Origin: Hymenobacter metallilatus
GTDB taxonomy: Bacteria; Bacteroidota; Bacteroidia; Cytophagales; Hymenobacteraceae
Length of the DNA stretch: 64,000 nucleotides
Assembly (NCBI RefSeq): GCF_003944705.1
Contig: NZ_RWIS01000013.1
Coordinates: 62,001 to 126,000 of the forward strand
Reading direction: 5' to 3'
Shown here: positions 51,768 through 59,932 of the stretch, piece after piece
Numbering within the stretch: the stretch's first letter is position 1
How the letters are laid out: each line of letters opens with the position of its first letter
The notes under the pieces: model-generated
The model's database searches: none
Told to the model about the DNA's origin: nothing
Seen by the model: only the letters and a program-made list of their open reading frames with translations
Position numbers and translations under genes: made by a program

Positions 51768-52952
51768 ATGGCTCCACTTCTAAGCAAACTCAACGACTGG
51801 GCCGAACGGGCCGACGATGCCCTGACCCGCACCCGCGCCCGCCTGGGCCTGCTGCATCCGTTGCAACTGGTACCCTACCGCAGCTACGGCACCCCGGAGC
51901 GCCTGTACGTGAAAGGCCGCCTGCTTACTGATAAGGGCATTAGTGAGGCTGACCCAGCTGATTCGCGCTGGCACAACCTGCTGAATATGTACCGGCGCTT
52001 CGACAGCAACGAAATCAGCGGGGCCCAGCTCAGCGTGCTGCCCGCCGATGGCTCCGACCACACTGTGGTATCGGATGAGGAGGGCTATTTCACCTTGAAT
52101 CTGGCTCCTAAGGCGCTGCCCGAGCCCGTTGACTACCTGTGGTATCCGGTAGAGGTACTACTGCGCCGGGCACCGGCCCCGTTCCCGACGCCCCCGGCCC
52201 TCACCACCCGGGCCATGGTGCTCATTCCCCCTCCCGACGCGGAATACGGCATCATTTCCGACCTCGACGACACAGTAATTCAGACCTCGGCCACCGATTT
52301 GCTGCGCATGGCCCGTACGGTACTACTGCGCAATGCCCGCTCCCGGCTGCCCTTCAAAGGCGTGGCCGAGTTCTACCGGCAGTTACAATTGGGCCGTAAC
52401 GGCAAGCGCAACAACCCTTTCTTCTACGTATCCTCCTCACCCTGGAATCTGTATGACTTGCTGGAGGATTTCCTGCACCTGAACGAAATTCCGCCCGGGC
52501 CGCTGCTGCTCCGGGACATGGCCCTTAAGCGCAAGCAGGCTGGGGCCGAGTCGGAGCACCATGGCCACAAGCTCAAGGAAATTGACAACCTGCTCCTCAC
52601 CTACCCCAAGCTGCCCTTTGTGCTCATTGGCGACTCAGGCCAGGAGGATGCCAATATTTACCGGGAAGTTGTGCGCCGTCACCCCGGCCGTGTGCTGGCC
52701 ATCTACATCCGCGACGTGAACCTGCCGGACCGGGCGGCCATGGTGCAGAAAGTATCTGAGGAGCTGCACAACGATAAAGTGGAAATGCTGCTGGTGAAAG
52801 ATACCGTGCAGGCTGCCCAGCACGCCGCTAACACGGGGCTGGTATTTCAGGCCGCCGTACCCGCCGTGGAGCAGGAAAAGCAAAAGGATGAAGCCGCCCC
52901 CGAAGCCGCCGACCTGGACGGCGAAGGCTCCGGTGAACCAGTAATGCAGTAG
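51768..52952 (+). CDS. App1-like phosphatidate phosphatase domain protein (DUF2183)
   Basis: This 394-residue cytoplasmic protein has a beta-rich N-terminal half (residues 35-155) and a HAD-type App1 domain. The domain has IISDLDDTVIQT (DxDxT motif about 164-168), FFYVSSSPWNLYDLLEDFL near 220 and VLIGDSGQEDANIY near 285. App1 homologues dephosphorylate phosphatidic acid or related lipids; the bacterial substrate is not established. It starts at the ATG at 51768. The Glu/Ala-rich tail after about 365 is not conserved. The TAG stop is the first element of an octamer repeat. Confidence 0.87.
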   Translation: MAPLLSKLNDWAERADDALTRTRARLGLLHPLQLVPYRSYGTPERLYVKGRLLTDKGISEADPADSRWHNLLNMYRRFDSNEISGAQLSVLPADGSDHTVVSDEEGYFTLNLAPKALPEPVDYLWYPVEVLLRRAPAPFPTPPALTTRAMVLIPPPDAEYGIISDLDDTVIQTSATDLLRMARTVLLRNARSRLPFKGVAEFYRQLQLGRNGKRNNPFFYVSSSPWNLYDLLEDFLHLNEIPPGPLLLRDMALKRKQAGAESEHHGHKLKEIDNLLLTYPKLPFVLIGDSGQEDANIYREVVRRHPGRVLAIYIRDVNLPDRAAMVQKVSEELHNDKVEMLLVKDTVQAAQHAANTGLVFQAAVPAVEQEKQKDEAAPEAADLDGEGSGEPVMQ

Positions 52953-53158
52953 AGTGACGGAGTAGCTGAGTGACAGAGTAGCGGAGGACCTGAGTAGGAA
53001 GACTCAGTCATTCTGAGCGCAGCGAAGGACCTTATCCCGTTGGAACGACAACCGTAGCCACTACTCGTTCCAGCGGGATAAGGTCCTTCGCTATGCTCAG
53101 GATGACCGAGACCAGCTGAACAATTACTCCGCTACTCAGCTACTCAGCTACCCGCTCA
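52950..53158. repeat. Inverted octamer arrays bracketing a REP element
   Basis: The left array GAGTGACG, GAGTAGCT, GAGTGACA, GAGTAGCG, GAGGACCT, GAGTAGGA starts at the App1 stop codon (52950-52952). The right array ACTCCGCT, ACTCAGCT, ACTCAGCT, ACCCGCTC ends on the stop codon of the gene at 53156. Between them lies the REP at 53005-53110, so the whole gap between two convergent stops is repeat. Confidence 0.92.
53005..53110. repeat. REP/BIME-like inverted repeat, type C
   Basis: The arms CTCAGTCATTCTGAGCGCAG and CTATGCTCAGGATGACCGAG each continue as CGAAGGACCTTATCCCG or complement. The centre is about 25 bp. It is the same type as 12514-12646. Confidence 0.88.
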
Positions 53159-53608
53159 GCTCGAATGGTCGGCTACTACTACCCACTGGCCGTTGATGCG
53201 GCGGAACACCAGCAGGAAATGGCCCTGTAAGTCGCCGGCTGAGGGACGGGCCAGATGCCAGCGGCCAATCACCTGCGCGGCATCGGGGCTGAGGGGTTGC
53301 ACGCGCAGGTTGCTGAAATCAAGCTGGCCCATGGCAGCCGGCGTGGGGTAGCTGCGGCGGTAGTTGTCGAGGGTGCGCTGCCAGCCGTAGGTCAGACCGC
53401 TTTTGCCAATGAACACCAACGAATCGTTCTGCCAGTAGCCCTGCATGAAGCCCGCTACATCGCCCCGGTTCCAGGCGGCCGTTTGGGTAGTAAGCACCTC
53501 CAGGATAGCCCGGCGGGCGGCAGCCGTATCGGCGGTGGAAGGCGGCCGGGTGGTAGTGCAGGCGCTGCTAAGCAGCAAAGCGCCGAGCGGGAAGTACATA
53601 GATTTCAT
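53156..53608 (-). CDS. SnoaL/DUF4440-like lipoprotein
   Basis: This 150-residue protein has lipobox LLSSAC (Cys17). The NTF2-like (SnoaL, DUF4440) fold shows AILEVLTTQTAAWNRGDVAG, FMQGYWQNDSLVFIGKSGLT, TLDNYRRSYPT and the C-terminal FRRINGQWVVVADHSS. Such domains bind small ligands or act as stress-response lipoproteins; the substrate is unknown. The ATG at 53608 gives the signal peptide MKSMYFPLGALLLSSAC; the frame extends to 53758 through a REP. Its stop codon overlaps an octamer repeat. Confidence 0.82.
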   Translation of the reverse strand: MKSMYFPLGALLLSSACTTTRPPSTADTAAARRAILEVLTTQTAAWNRGDVAGFMQGYWQNDSLVFIGKSGLTYGWQRTLDNYRRSYPTPAAMGQLDFSNLRVQPLSPDAAQVIGRWHLARPSAGDLQGHFLLVFRRINGQWVVVADHSS

Positions 53609-53640
53609 AAGCGGAAGCGGCTGGACAGTGTGCAAAATAA

Positions 53641-53752
53641 CGACGTAGCGCGGGCTTCCGCCCGTGGCTCTTTCCAATGAGTTGCGCATCGGGCCTTGAA
53701 GCCGTAACCAGCTGCGGGCAGAAGCCCGCGCTGCGGCTTGCCTACGCAGTTT
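53641..53752. repeat. Palindromic element type D (GCGCGGGCTTCCGCCCG)
   Basis: The arms GTAGCGCGGGCTTCCGCCCG (about 53645) and CGGGCAGAAGCCCGCGCTGC (about 53714) form a long imperfect hairpin with about 45 bp between. It lies between the mtgA stop and the start of the gene at 53156. Confidence 0.7.
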
Positions 53753-53761
53753 TGCCAACGG

Positions 53762-54511
53762 TTATTTCTCCATTAACTCCCGCACGTACACTGAGCCGCG
53801 CAGCTGCCGCATCCGGCGGAGTACGCGCCGCTGCTTGGCCCGGGCCTGGGGCCCCGGGTTGCTGGCCCGAAACCGCAAGGGGTTGGGCAACACTCCCGCC
53901 AGCAGGGCAGCCTCCTGGGGGTTCAACTCGCGGGCCGACTTATGAAAATACCGCTGGGAAGCCGCCTCGGCCCCGAAAATACAGTCGCCCATTTCGGCTA
54001 CGTTCAGGTACATTTCCATGATGCGGCGCTTGTTCCAGAGCAGCTCAATGAGCAGGGTAAAGTAGGCTTCGGCTGCTTTGCGCACGTAGCTGCGCCCGTG
54101 CCACAGAAACACGTTTTTGGCAACCTGCTGCGAGATAGTGCTGCCCCCGCGCAGTTGCTTCTTGCCGCTCATGTTCGATTTAGCTGCCTTCATCAGGGCG
54201 TCGCCGTCGAAGCCGTGGTGCAGCAGGAAGCGCTGGTCTTCGGCTGCTACCAGGGCCAGCGGCAGCTGCGGCGACACCTCCTCCAGGCTCAGAAACTGGT
54301 AACGAATACACCGATCGGCTTCCTGAATGCCGTAGTAGCCTTTGCCCACCGGCGCGTGGGCGCGGCGGTCCAGCATCAGCCAGGTGGCCGGCGGGCTTAC
54401 CCAGCGGTAAATCAGTACCCAGGCCACCGAGGTCAGAAACAACGCGGCCACTACCTGAAGTGCTATCCTGCCGACCCGGCGAGCGGTTTGCCTGTAATCC
54501 GTCACGAGCAT
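53762..54511 (-). CDS. mtgA: Monofunctional peptidoglycan glycosyltransferase
   Basis: This 249-residue GT51 enzyme polymerises lipid II into glycan strands at the inner membrane. One N-terminal helix lies at about 14-36. GT51 motifs are VAAEDQRFLLHHGFD (catalytic Glu91), RGGSTISQQVAKN, RKAAEAYFTLLIELLWNK and EMYLNVAEMGDCIFG. There is no transpeptidase domain, so it is MtgA rather than a class A penicillin-binding protein. It starts at the ATG at 54511 and is divergent from the Lon-type gene at 54777. Confidence 0.93.
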   Translation of the reverse strand: MLVTDYRQTARRVGRIALQVVAALFLTSVAWVLIYRWVSPPATWLMLDRRAHAPVGKGYYGIQEADRCIRYQFLSLEEVSPQLPLALVAAEDQRFLLHHGFDGDALMKAAKSNMSGKKQLRGGSTISQQVAKNVFLWHGRSYVRKAAEAYFTLLIELLWNKRRIMEMYLNVAEMGDCIFGAEAASQRYFHKSARELNPQEAALLAGVLPNPLRFRASNPGPQARAKQRRVLRRMRQLRGSVYVRELMEK

Positions 54512-54776
54512 TTTTGCCTGAGGTGTGCCGGCTTCCCAGCGGAAAGCCAGCCGTAAAAATAGCGCCCGGGGGCGGACAATAGACTACGGGGGCCGGATTT
54601 CTGCTACTGCTCGCGAGCCAATCTGCTTGCAAAGCTGTTATAGGAGCAGCACGCTGGCTGACCGATGCCCTGGGTCACGTCAGGATTATTTCCGCATATT
54701 GGCTCCGCGCCCCGGTGCGCCGGCCGCAACCGGTATTTCTGCCTCTGCCCTCTTCTCACTCTACCCACCCACTGCA

Positions 54777-55409
54777 ATGCGTCAGCTGGCCCTGTTTCCA
54801 CTTAACCTGGTTGTGTTCCCCGGCGAGAAACTCAACCTGCACATTTTCGAACCCCGCTACCGCCAGCTGGTGCATGACTGCCTCCAGGACAACATCACCT
54901 TTGGCATTCCGCCCTACATCAACGGGGGAGTGAGCACCCTGGGCACGGAAATGCGGCTGGTCAGCATCGAGAAAACCTACCCATCCGGGGAAATGGATAT
55001 TCGCACCAAAGCCATTGGGCTATTCCAGGTGCGGGAGTTTTTCCATGAGCTGCCCGGCAAGCTCTACGCCGGCGCCAACGTGGAGCCGCTGCCCGACGAT
55101 ACGGCGGCCGATGTGGTAATGCACCACCAGACCCGGACGCTGATTCAGCAGCTGTACGAGATTCTGGGGTTGCGGCGGCTGCTGCTGGAGCTACCCGACA
55201 ACTTCCGCTCCTACGAAGTAGCTCACCACCTGGGCATGAGCACTGAGCAGGAATACCAGCTGCTGGAAGCGGCCACCGAGGTAGAACGCCAGCAGCTGGT
55301 GCTGGCCCACCTCGACCACGTGCTGCCGGTACTGCAGGAAACCGAGCGGCTCAAGGAGCGGGTGCGCCTCAACGGGCATTTCAAAAACCTGACTCCGCCC
55401 GCATTCTGA
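54777..55409 (+). CDS. Lon N-terminal-like substrate-binding domain protein
   Basis: This 210-residue cytoplasmic protein consists of a LON substrate-binding (PUA-like) domain: LALFPLNLVVFPGEKLNLHI at the start, FEPRYRQLVHDCL, FGIPPYINGG, then a helical C-terminal part. There is no AAA or protease domain. Stand-alone LON-domain proteins are common; the function is unknown. The ATG at 54777 (MRQLALFPLN) is the conserved start; the frame extends to 54525 without conservation. Confidence 0.85.
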   Translation: MRQLALFPLNLVVFPGEKLNLHIFEPRYRQLVHDCLQDNITFGIPPYINGGVSTLGTEMRLVSIEKTYPSGEMDIRTKAIGLFQVREFFHELPGKLYAGANVEPLPDDTAADVVMHHQTRTLIQQLYEILGLRRLLLELPDNFRSYEVAHHLGMSTEQEYQLLEAATEVERQQLVLAHLDHVLPVLQETERLKERVRLNGHFKNLTPPAF

Positions 55410-55504
55410 GGCTTTTCCGGCGGTAGGCGGCGGATTATGGCCCCTATGGCACCAACTACCAGGGGTTTGCGTACAGTACTAACTACTCACGCTATACGTT
55501 TGCT

Positions 55505-56725
55505 GTGCCGGTATTCTCATTTGCGCCGTACGCTCTGATTTTTCTGGCGGGACTTCTCTTGCTCTGGCTCCTGCGCCGGTACGTGCAGGAGCGCCGCTAC
55601 CGCCGCCGGCCCTACGTGGCCCCGGCCTGCAACGACTGGGCCCGGCAGCCGCTGCCGGCGGAAGCCCCGGTTCATCGGGTGGCCTTGCTCGGCGACCCGG
55701 GCGCCGTGGCCACCACCGGCCCCGACCCCGTTTTGCAGCTGCTGGAAAGCTGGCAGCAGGAAACCGGTCCGGCCGGCACCATCATTCTGCTCGGCGACAA
55801 TATCTACCCCGTGGGAATGCCCGCGCCCGACCACCCAAAGCGGGCCCTGGCCGAAGCCCGCTTCGATGCGCTTCTTACTTCGCTAGGCCGCTTTCCGGGC
55901 CAAGTGGTGCTGCTCAGCGGCAACCACGACTGGAACAAAGGCCGCTCCGACGGCTGGCAGTACCTGCGCCGGCAGGAAGCCTACGTACGGGCAAAGCTGC
56001 CCACGGCCCACTACCTGCCACTGGATGGCGCGCCGGGCCCCGTATCCTTGCAGTTGGCTCCCGGTGTACTACTGGTGGTACTGAATACGCAATGGTGGGT
56101 GCAGCGCGGCCCCCGCCCCACCGCCGACACCAAGGAGCCTTTCCGCCAGCTCCGGCAACTGCTGGAAGCCAACCGCCACCAGCGGGTGCTGGTGGCCGGG
56201 CATCATCCGCTGTATTCCAACGCCCTGCACGGCGGCAAGTTTACGGCCAAGCAGCACATCTTTCCGCTGACTACCGTGCACAAGCAGGCCTACGTGCCCC
56301 TGCCGTTGGTGGGTTCTCTGCTGCCTTTGTACCGCAAGCTGCTGGGAGCCGCCGAAGACATGGCCCACCCCCGCTACCGCAAAATGCGCCGCCGCCTGCT
56401 GCGCGTACTCCACGACTTTCCGGATGTGGTGTATGCCGCCGGCCACGACCATAACCTGCAGTATTTCCAGCGCCAGGGCGGGCACTACCTGGTAAGCGGG
56501 GCGGGCAGCAAAACGGCCTTCGTGCAGAAGGGCGGCCGGGCCACCTTCGTGCACGAGCACACCGGGTTTTTCAGTCTGGACTTCTACCCCCAGCACACCT
56601 GGCTGCGTACTCTGGAGCCCGGCAACGCCACCGAGGTATTCCGGTTGCAACTGTACCCGGCACCAGCGGCCGCCCCGCCGGTAGTGCCGCTGCCCCGGCA
56701 GGTGGAGCAGCTGCTCAGCCGCTAA
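55505..56725 (+). CDS. Calcineurin-type metallophosphoesterase, membrane-anchored
   Basis: This 406-residue protein has an N-terminal membrane helix (about 8-24) and then a metallophosphoesterase domain with VALLGDPG (about 59-66), IILLGDNIYPVGMP (93-106), SGNHDWNKG (138-146), VAGHHPLYSN (230-239) and YAAGHDHNLQ (310-319). All five blocks of metal ligands are present. The start is a GTG at 55505. From memory, this domain is usually the N-terminal part of large outer-membrane proteins whose middle domain resembles the lipoproteins at 45904 and 47655. Here it stands alone. The stop overlaps that of the convergent lipid kinase by 4 bp. Confidence 0.87.
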   Translation: MPVFSFAPYALIFLAGLLLLWLLRRYVQERRYRRRPYVAPACNDWARQPLPAEAPVHRVALLGDPGAVATTGPDPVLQLLESWQQETGPAGTIILLGDNIYPVGMPAPDHPKRALAEARFDALLTSLGRFPGQVVLLSGNHDWNKGRSDGWQYLRRQEAYVRAKLPTAHYLPLDGAPGPVSLQLAPGVLLVVLNTQWWVQRGPRPTADTKEPFRQLRQLLEANRHQRVLVAGHHPLYSNALHGGKFTAKQHIFPLTTVHKQAYVPLPLVGSLLPLYRKLLGAAEDMAHPRYRKMRRRLLRVLHDFPDVVYAAGHDHNLQYFQRQGGHYLVSGAGSKTAFVQKGGRATFVHEHTGFFSLDFYPQHTWLRTLEPGNATEVFRLQLYPAPAAAPPVVPLPRQVEQLLSR

Positions 56726-57627
56726 GCCGCAGCGGGCGGCGGCACCAGCACCCGCAGGCTGCCGGGCTGAATGTGGACCTCCACCGGCGTAGGCAGCTGA
56801 TGCGGCTCCCCATCCACCTGCACCAGCACCTCCGTGGCCCCCGGCACCGTAATGCGGGCCCAGCGGCAGGGCAGCCGCCGGGTGTAGTCCGAATCGTCAA
56901 AGTCACTAGTATATAGGCGGTAGAGCAGGCCGGGCGCGGCGGTATTCGGAAACGGGGCAATCAGGCACAGCTCAAACTGTCCGTCATCGAGCTGGCTATG
57001 GGGGTTGATAACCACGTTGCTCCCGAACGTAGTAGCATTGGCTATGGTCAGCATAAAGGCCTCGCCAGTCCAGGTTTCCCGGTCGGTTTCGATGTGGTAG
57101 GCGGCCGGCTGGTAGGCGGCGTACTCCTGGGTAGCAATGCGCACGTAGGCTCCGGGGCCGCGGGCATTGCCCTGGTCAAATTTCTGTACAATCAGGGCAT
57201 TAAAGCCAATATCGGCCAGATGGGCGGCAAACAGCCCCCCAACCCGCAGCGTATCCAGGGTGCGGATGGTGTAGTCCCAGGTTAGGCGCAGGGCGGCTGT
57301 TACCTCCTGTGGAATGCCTACGTCCTTCGACAGCCCATTGCCCGAACCCAGCGGGATAATCCCCAGGGGCAGACTACTGCCACTTACGGCCTCGGCCACC
57401 AGACTCACGGTACCATCACCACCAGCCGCAAATACGGCATCGTAGGGGTGCCGGCCAAGGTGCTGCTGCAATTGGGCCAGGTCCTGCTGGCCGGTGGTAT
57501 GAAAAAATGATGCCGTACGGCCCCGCTCGGTACAATACGCCGCTATGGTTGCTTCCAAGTCCGTTTTGTCGACGTCGCCGGAAATGGGGTTAAGCACAAA
57601 CAAGAGGTGGCGAAGTTGCGCAGGCAT
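56722..57627 (-). CDS. Diacylglycerol kinase-family lipid kinase
   Basis: This 301-residue cytoplasmic or membrane-associated kinase has FVLNPISGDVDKTDLE at the N-terminus, the nucleotide-binding AAGGDGTVSLVAEA (GGDGT at 69-73), and PLGIIPLGSGNGLSKDVGIP. A C-terminal beta-sandwich follows with HSQLDDGQFELCLI. The family phosphorylates diacylglycerol or sphingoid lipids; with serine palmitoyltransferase in the same genome, a sphingoid substrate is possible but unproved. It starts at the ATG at 57627. Its stop codon TAG overlaps the TAA of the convergent phosphoesterase gene. Confidence 0.85.
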   Translation of the reverse strand: MPAQLRHLLFVLNPISGDVDKTDLEATIAAYCTERGRTASFFHTTGQQDLAQLQQHLGRHPYDAVFAAGGDGTVSLVAEAVSGSSLPLGIIPLGSGNGLSKDVGIPQEVTAALRLTWDYTIRTLDTLRVGGLFAAHLADIGFNALIVQKFDQGNARGPGAYVRIATQEYAAYQPAAYHIETDRETWTGEAFMLTIANATTFGSNVVINPHSQLDDGQFELCLIAPFPNTAAPGLLYRLYTSDFDDSDYTRRLPCRWARITVPGATEVLVQVDGEPHQLPTPVEVHIQPGSLRVLVPPPAAA

Positions 57628-57661
57628 ACGAGTAATAAGTGAAAAACGAACCGCTACACCT

Positions 57662-57691
57662 ATAAAAACATAGCCAGCAATACGCTGGCTA
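57662..57691 (-). terminator. Terminator after the second M48 protease gene
   Basis: The stem TAGCCAGC / GCTGGCTA with a 5-nt loop is followed on the minus strand by TGTTTTTATA. It lies 22 bp after the stop at 57714. Confidence 0.85.
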
Positions 57692-57713
57692 GGTAGAATG
57701 GTATAGATGGCCG

Positions 57714-58523
57714 CTAGGGCTTCAGGTTGGCCGGCAGCCCCTGCGGGTAGTCAGCTGCAATATCGCGCTGTAGCTCCTGAATACGGTTGCCGGGGTTGGG
57801 GTGAGTGCTCAGGAATTCGGGTGGATTACTGCCACTGTTTGCCTGTTCTAGAACCTGCATCACCTGAATCATGGACCGGGGGTCGTAGCCGGCGGAGGGG
57901 GTAAAGTCAACGGCCAGCTTATCCGCTTCCAACTCGTCTTCGCGGCCGTAGCGCAGCGTCAGGAGCTTGCCTACCATGGCGGCGGCGGCAGCACTGGCGG
58001 CGGTGCCAGGACGGTCCGGGTCGTAGAGGCCAATGGCAGCGGCACCGGTCAGGCCGTTGGTCAGCTGCGACTTGGCCACCTGCTCAGCGGAGTGCCGGGC
58101 CACCACATGCCCGATTTCATGGGCTAGCACGCCGGCCACCTGGCCTTCGGTTTTCAGGTTTTTCAACAGGCCGGCCGTGATAAACACCTGCCCGCCCGGC
58201 AGCGCAAAGGCGTTGATGGTATTCTCATCGGCCAGCAGATGGAACTGAAATTTGTAGGGCGTCTGGCTGGCTTTGGTGCTGCGCACTATCTGCTGACCTA
58301 TGCGCTCCACGGCGGCTCCAGCCTGCCGGTCCGGATGGATGCCGCCGTACTGCTGGGCCATTTCGGGGGCTGCCTGCAGGCCCAGGGCTATTTCCTGCTC
58401 CGCCGACATGTTCACGTGCTGAACTTCGCCGGTTACCTCATTTTTCTGGGTATTGCAGTAGTAGGGAATGAACGCAAAGGCGGCCATTACCAGGGCTATT
58501 ATGTAGCGAAGATTGCCTCTCAT
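57714..58523 (-). CDS. M48-family metalloprotease
   Basis: This 269-residue exported protein has an N-terminal hydrophobic helix (7-22, followed by Cys23). The M48 zinc site is HEIGH (His135, Glu136, His139), with INAFALPGGQVFITAGLL upstream, YGREDELEADKLAVDF for the third ligand and PEFLSTHPNPGNRIQE at the C-terminus. It resembles BepA/LoiP-type periplasmic proteases. The helix followed by Cys could be a lipoprotein signal, but the lipobox (PYYC) is poor. The ATG at 58523 is chosen over the longer frame to 58646. It is a paralogue of the gene at 50810. Confidence 0.88.
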   Translation of the reverse strand: MRGNLRYIIALVMAAFAFIPYYCNTQKNEVTGEVQHVNMSAEQEIALGLQAAPEMAQQYGGIHPDRQAGAAVERIGQQIVRSTKASQTPYKFQFHLLADENTINAFALPGGQVFITAGLLKNLKTEGQVAGVLAHEIGHVVARHSAEQVAKSQLTNGLTGAAAIGLYDPDRPGTAASAAAAAMVGKLLTLRYGREDELEADKLAVDFTPSAGYDPRSMIQVMQVLEQANSGSNPPEFLSTHPNPGNRIQELQRDIAADYPQGLPANLKP

Positions 58524-58713
58524 GATGGGGTGTAGGGAAGGGAGTGGAGAAGTGCGAAACCCGGACAAAACGGCCGGCACGCCTTGTAACGCGCCGTTTT
58601 CCTTAGGGTTGCCCGGGCGCTTGAAACCCAAATTCCCGGGATGCACGTATCAGCCCGTATTCCGCTGCCTTCAGTCGGTAGCCTCCCGCCTTCATTGTAA
58701 CCTCCCCTTTATT

Positions 58714-58908
58714 ATGAATCAGAAACGCACTTTCGGCAGCATTCTTACTGTGCTCGGTATCATCGGCATTATTCTGGGAGCCTTGGGCTTCCTGGGCATT
58801 GGCGGCCTGGGCCTCAGTAAAATGAACTCGCTGGTCCCCTTTGTGGTAGGCCTGATCTTCTTTTTTGCCGGCATCAACCTGGTCCGCACCACCGGCGACC
58901 GGGCTTAG
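58714..58908 (+). CDS. Small two-helix membrane protein
   Basis: This 64-residue protein has two hydrophobic helices, SILTVLGIIGIILGALGF (9-26) and LVPFVVGLIFFFAGINLV (40-57), separated by a Gly/Ser/Lys loop. The ATG at 58714 gives MNQKRTFGS; a longer frame from 58513 overlaps the divergent protease start and is not credible. The function is unknown. It is followed by a strong bidirectional hairpin. Confidence 0.75.
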   Translation: MNQKRTFGSILTVLGIIGIILGALGFLGIGGLGLSKMNSLVPFVVGLIFFFAGINLVRTTGDRA

Positions 58909-58922
58909 TCCACTCCTACTAC

Positions 58923-58970
58923 CACGCGGCCCCGCCTCTGCCTGAAGCAGAAGCGGGGCCGCGTGTTGTT
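58923..58970. terminator. Bidirectional terminator hairpin
   Basis: CACGCGGCCCCGCCTCTGC / GCAGAAGCGGGGCCGCGTG form a 19-bp stem with one mismatch and a 5-nt loop. It lies between the small membrane protein gene (+) and the L,D-transpeptidase gene (-); a T-tract (TTGTT) lies on the plus side. Confidence 0.75.
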
Positions 58971-58993
58971 CAGTAACGAAGGTACCCAGGCTG

Positions 58994-59815
58994 CTAGCCG
59001 GGGTGCTGGAGCAAGCCTTTGTACTGGGCAAATGCCAGCAGGGCGCCGTCCAGCTGCAGCCACTGCGACTGATAGGCAGTAGCTGTAGGGCCGTTGGCAA
59101 ATACCACTGAGCCTCCCTTGATGGTACGAATGATACCAGGCGTTTGGGCCACCGGTAGGGCCGGGCAACCCTGGCTGCGGCCCAGGCGGCCGTGCTGACG
59201 TACAAATGCCTGGCTCACGTAGTCGGCCCCGTGTACCACCACTGAGCGGGAAAGCGCATTGGTATTATAGCCGGTGTCTACCCCGTGTAGCTTCAGCGAC
59301 AGGCCGTGCTTCCCTTGATAGGTGTTGCCCGTAATATAGAAGCCCAGGCTGCTCATCTCGGAACCTTCCCGGTTGGAAAATGACTGTGCAAACTCCTCGC
59401 CGGTGTTTTTGCCGTGCGCCACCAGCGTATGATGCACCAGCCGCCCCTGGGCCAGGTCAACCACCCACAGCCGCTCCCGCGTACTGGACTGGCTAAAGTC
59501 GATGATGGTAATGGTATGGCACCGGTTGCTGATGGTACCGCGCTGCTGCAGGTTATAGAAGCCTACCAATGCCTTGCGGTATGTGGTAAGAGGCAAGCCG
59601 GCCGCCAGCAGCCCCGCGTGGGTGTAAGTAGCGGCTATATGCTGCTCGAAAGCAGCCATGTACATGGTGCGCACCGGGGCACTCAGCCCAGTTGGGGCGG
59701 GAGCTTCATCTACCAGAGGAACTGCCGTACCAGCCGCTGTAATGGCAGCTGCCGGGGCAAACCAGGAGAAACACGTCAGAAACAAACCGGTGGCAACAGT
59801 CGGCAAATTCGTCAT
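58994..59815 (-). CDS. Murein L,D-transpeptidase catalytic domain protein
   Basis: This 273-residue exported protein has a signal peptide (LFLTCFSWFAPAAA, cleavage near 25). Residues 45-105 form a helical linker. The YkuD-like core carries IIDFSQSSTRERLWVVDL, the substrate segment VVVHGADYVSQAF, and the catalytic SQGCPALP (Ser-x-Gly-Cys). It resembles the murein L,D-transpeptidase family that forms or edits 3-3 cross-links, but whether it cuts or joins is not readable. It starts at the ATG at 59815. Nearby cell-wall genes include mtgA and the M23 peptidase. Confidence 0.85.
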   Translation of the reverse strand: MTNLPTVATGLFLTCFSWFAPAAAITAAGTAVPLVDEAPAPTGLSAPVRTMYMAAFEQHIAATYTHAGLLAAGLPLTTYRKALVGFYNLQQRGTISNRCHTITIIDFSQSSTRERLWVVDLAQGRLVHHTLVAHGKNTGEEFAQSFSNREGSEMSSLGFYITGNTYQGKHGLSLKLHGVDTGYNTNALSRSVVVHGADYVSQAFVRQHGRLGRSQGCPALPVAQTPGIIRTIKGGSVVFANGPTATAYQSQWLQLDGALLAFAQYKGLLQHPG

Positions 59816-59932
59816 CGGCTAAACTAGTCGGGGCGAAGGAAATTGAGGTAGCTTGCGCAGCGGCACTGCTATGGGCTAGCCAAAAATAGCACTTTTACTT
59901 TAAGCAACCTTGCCACGGTCAACTACTTACCC

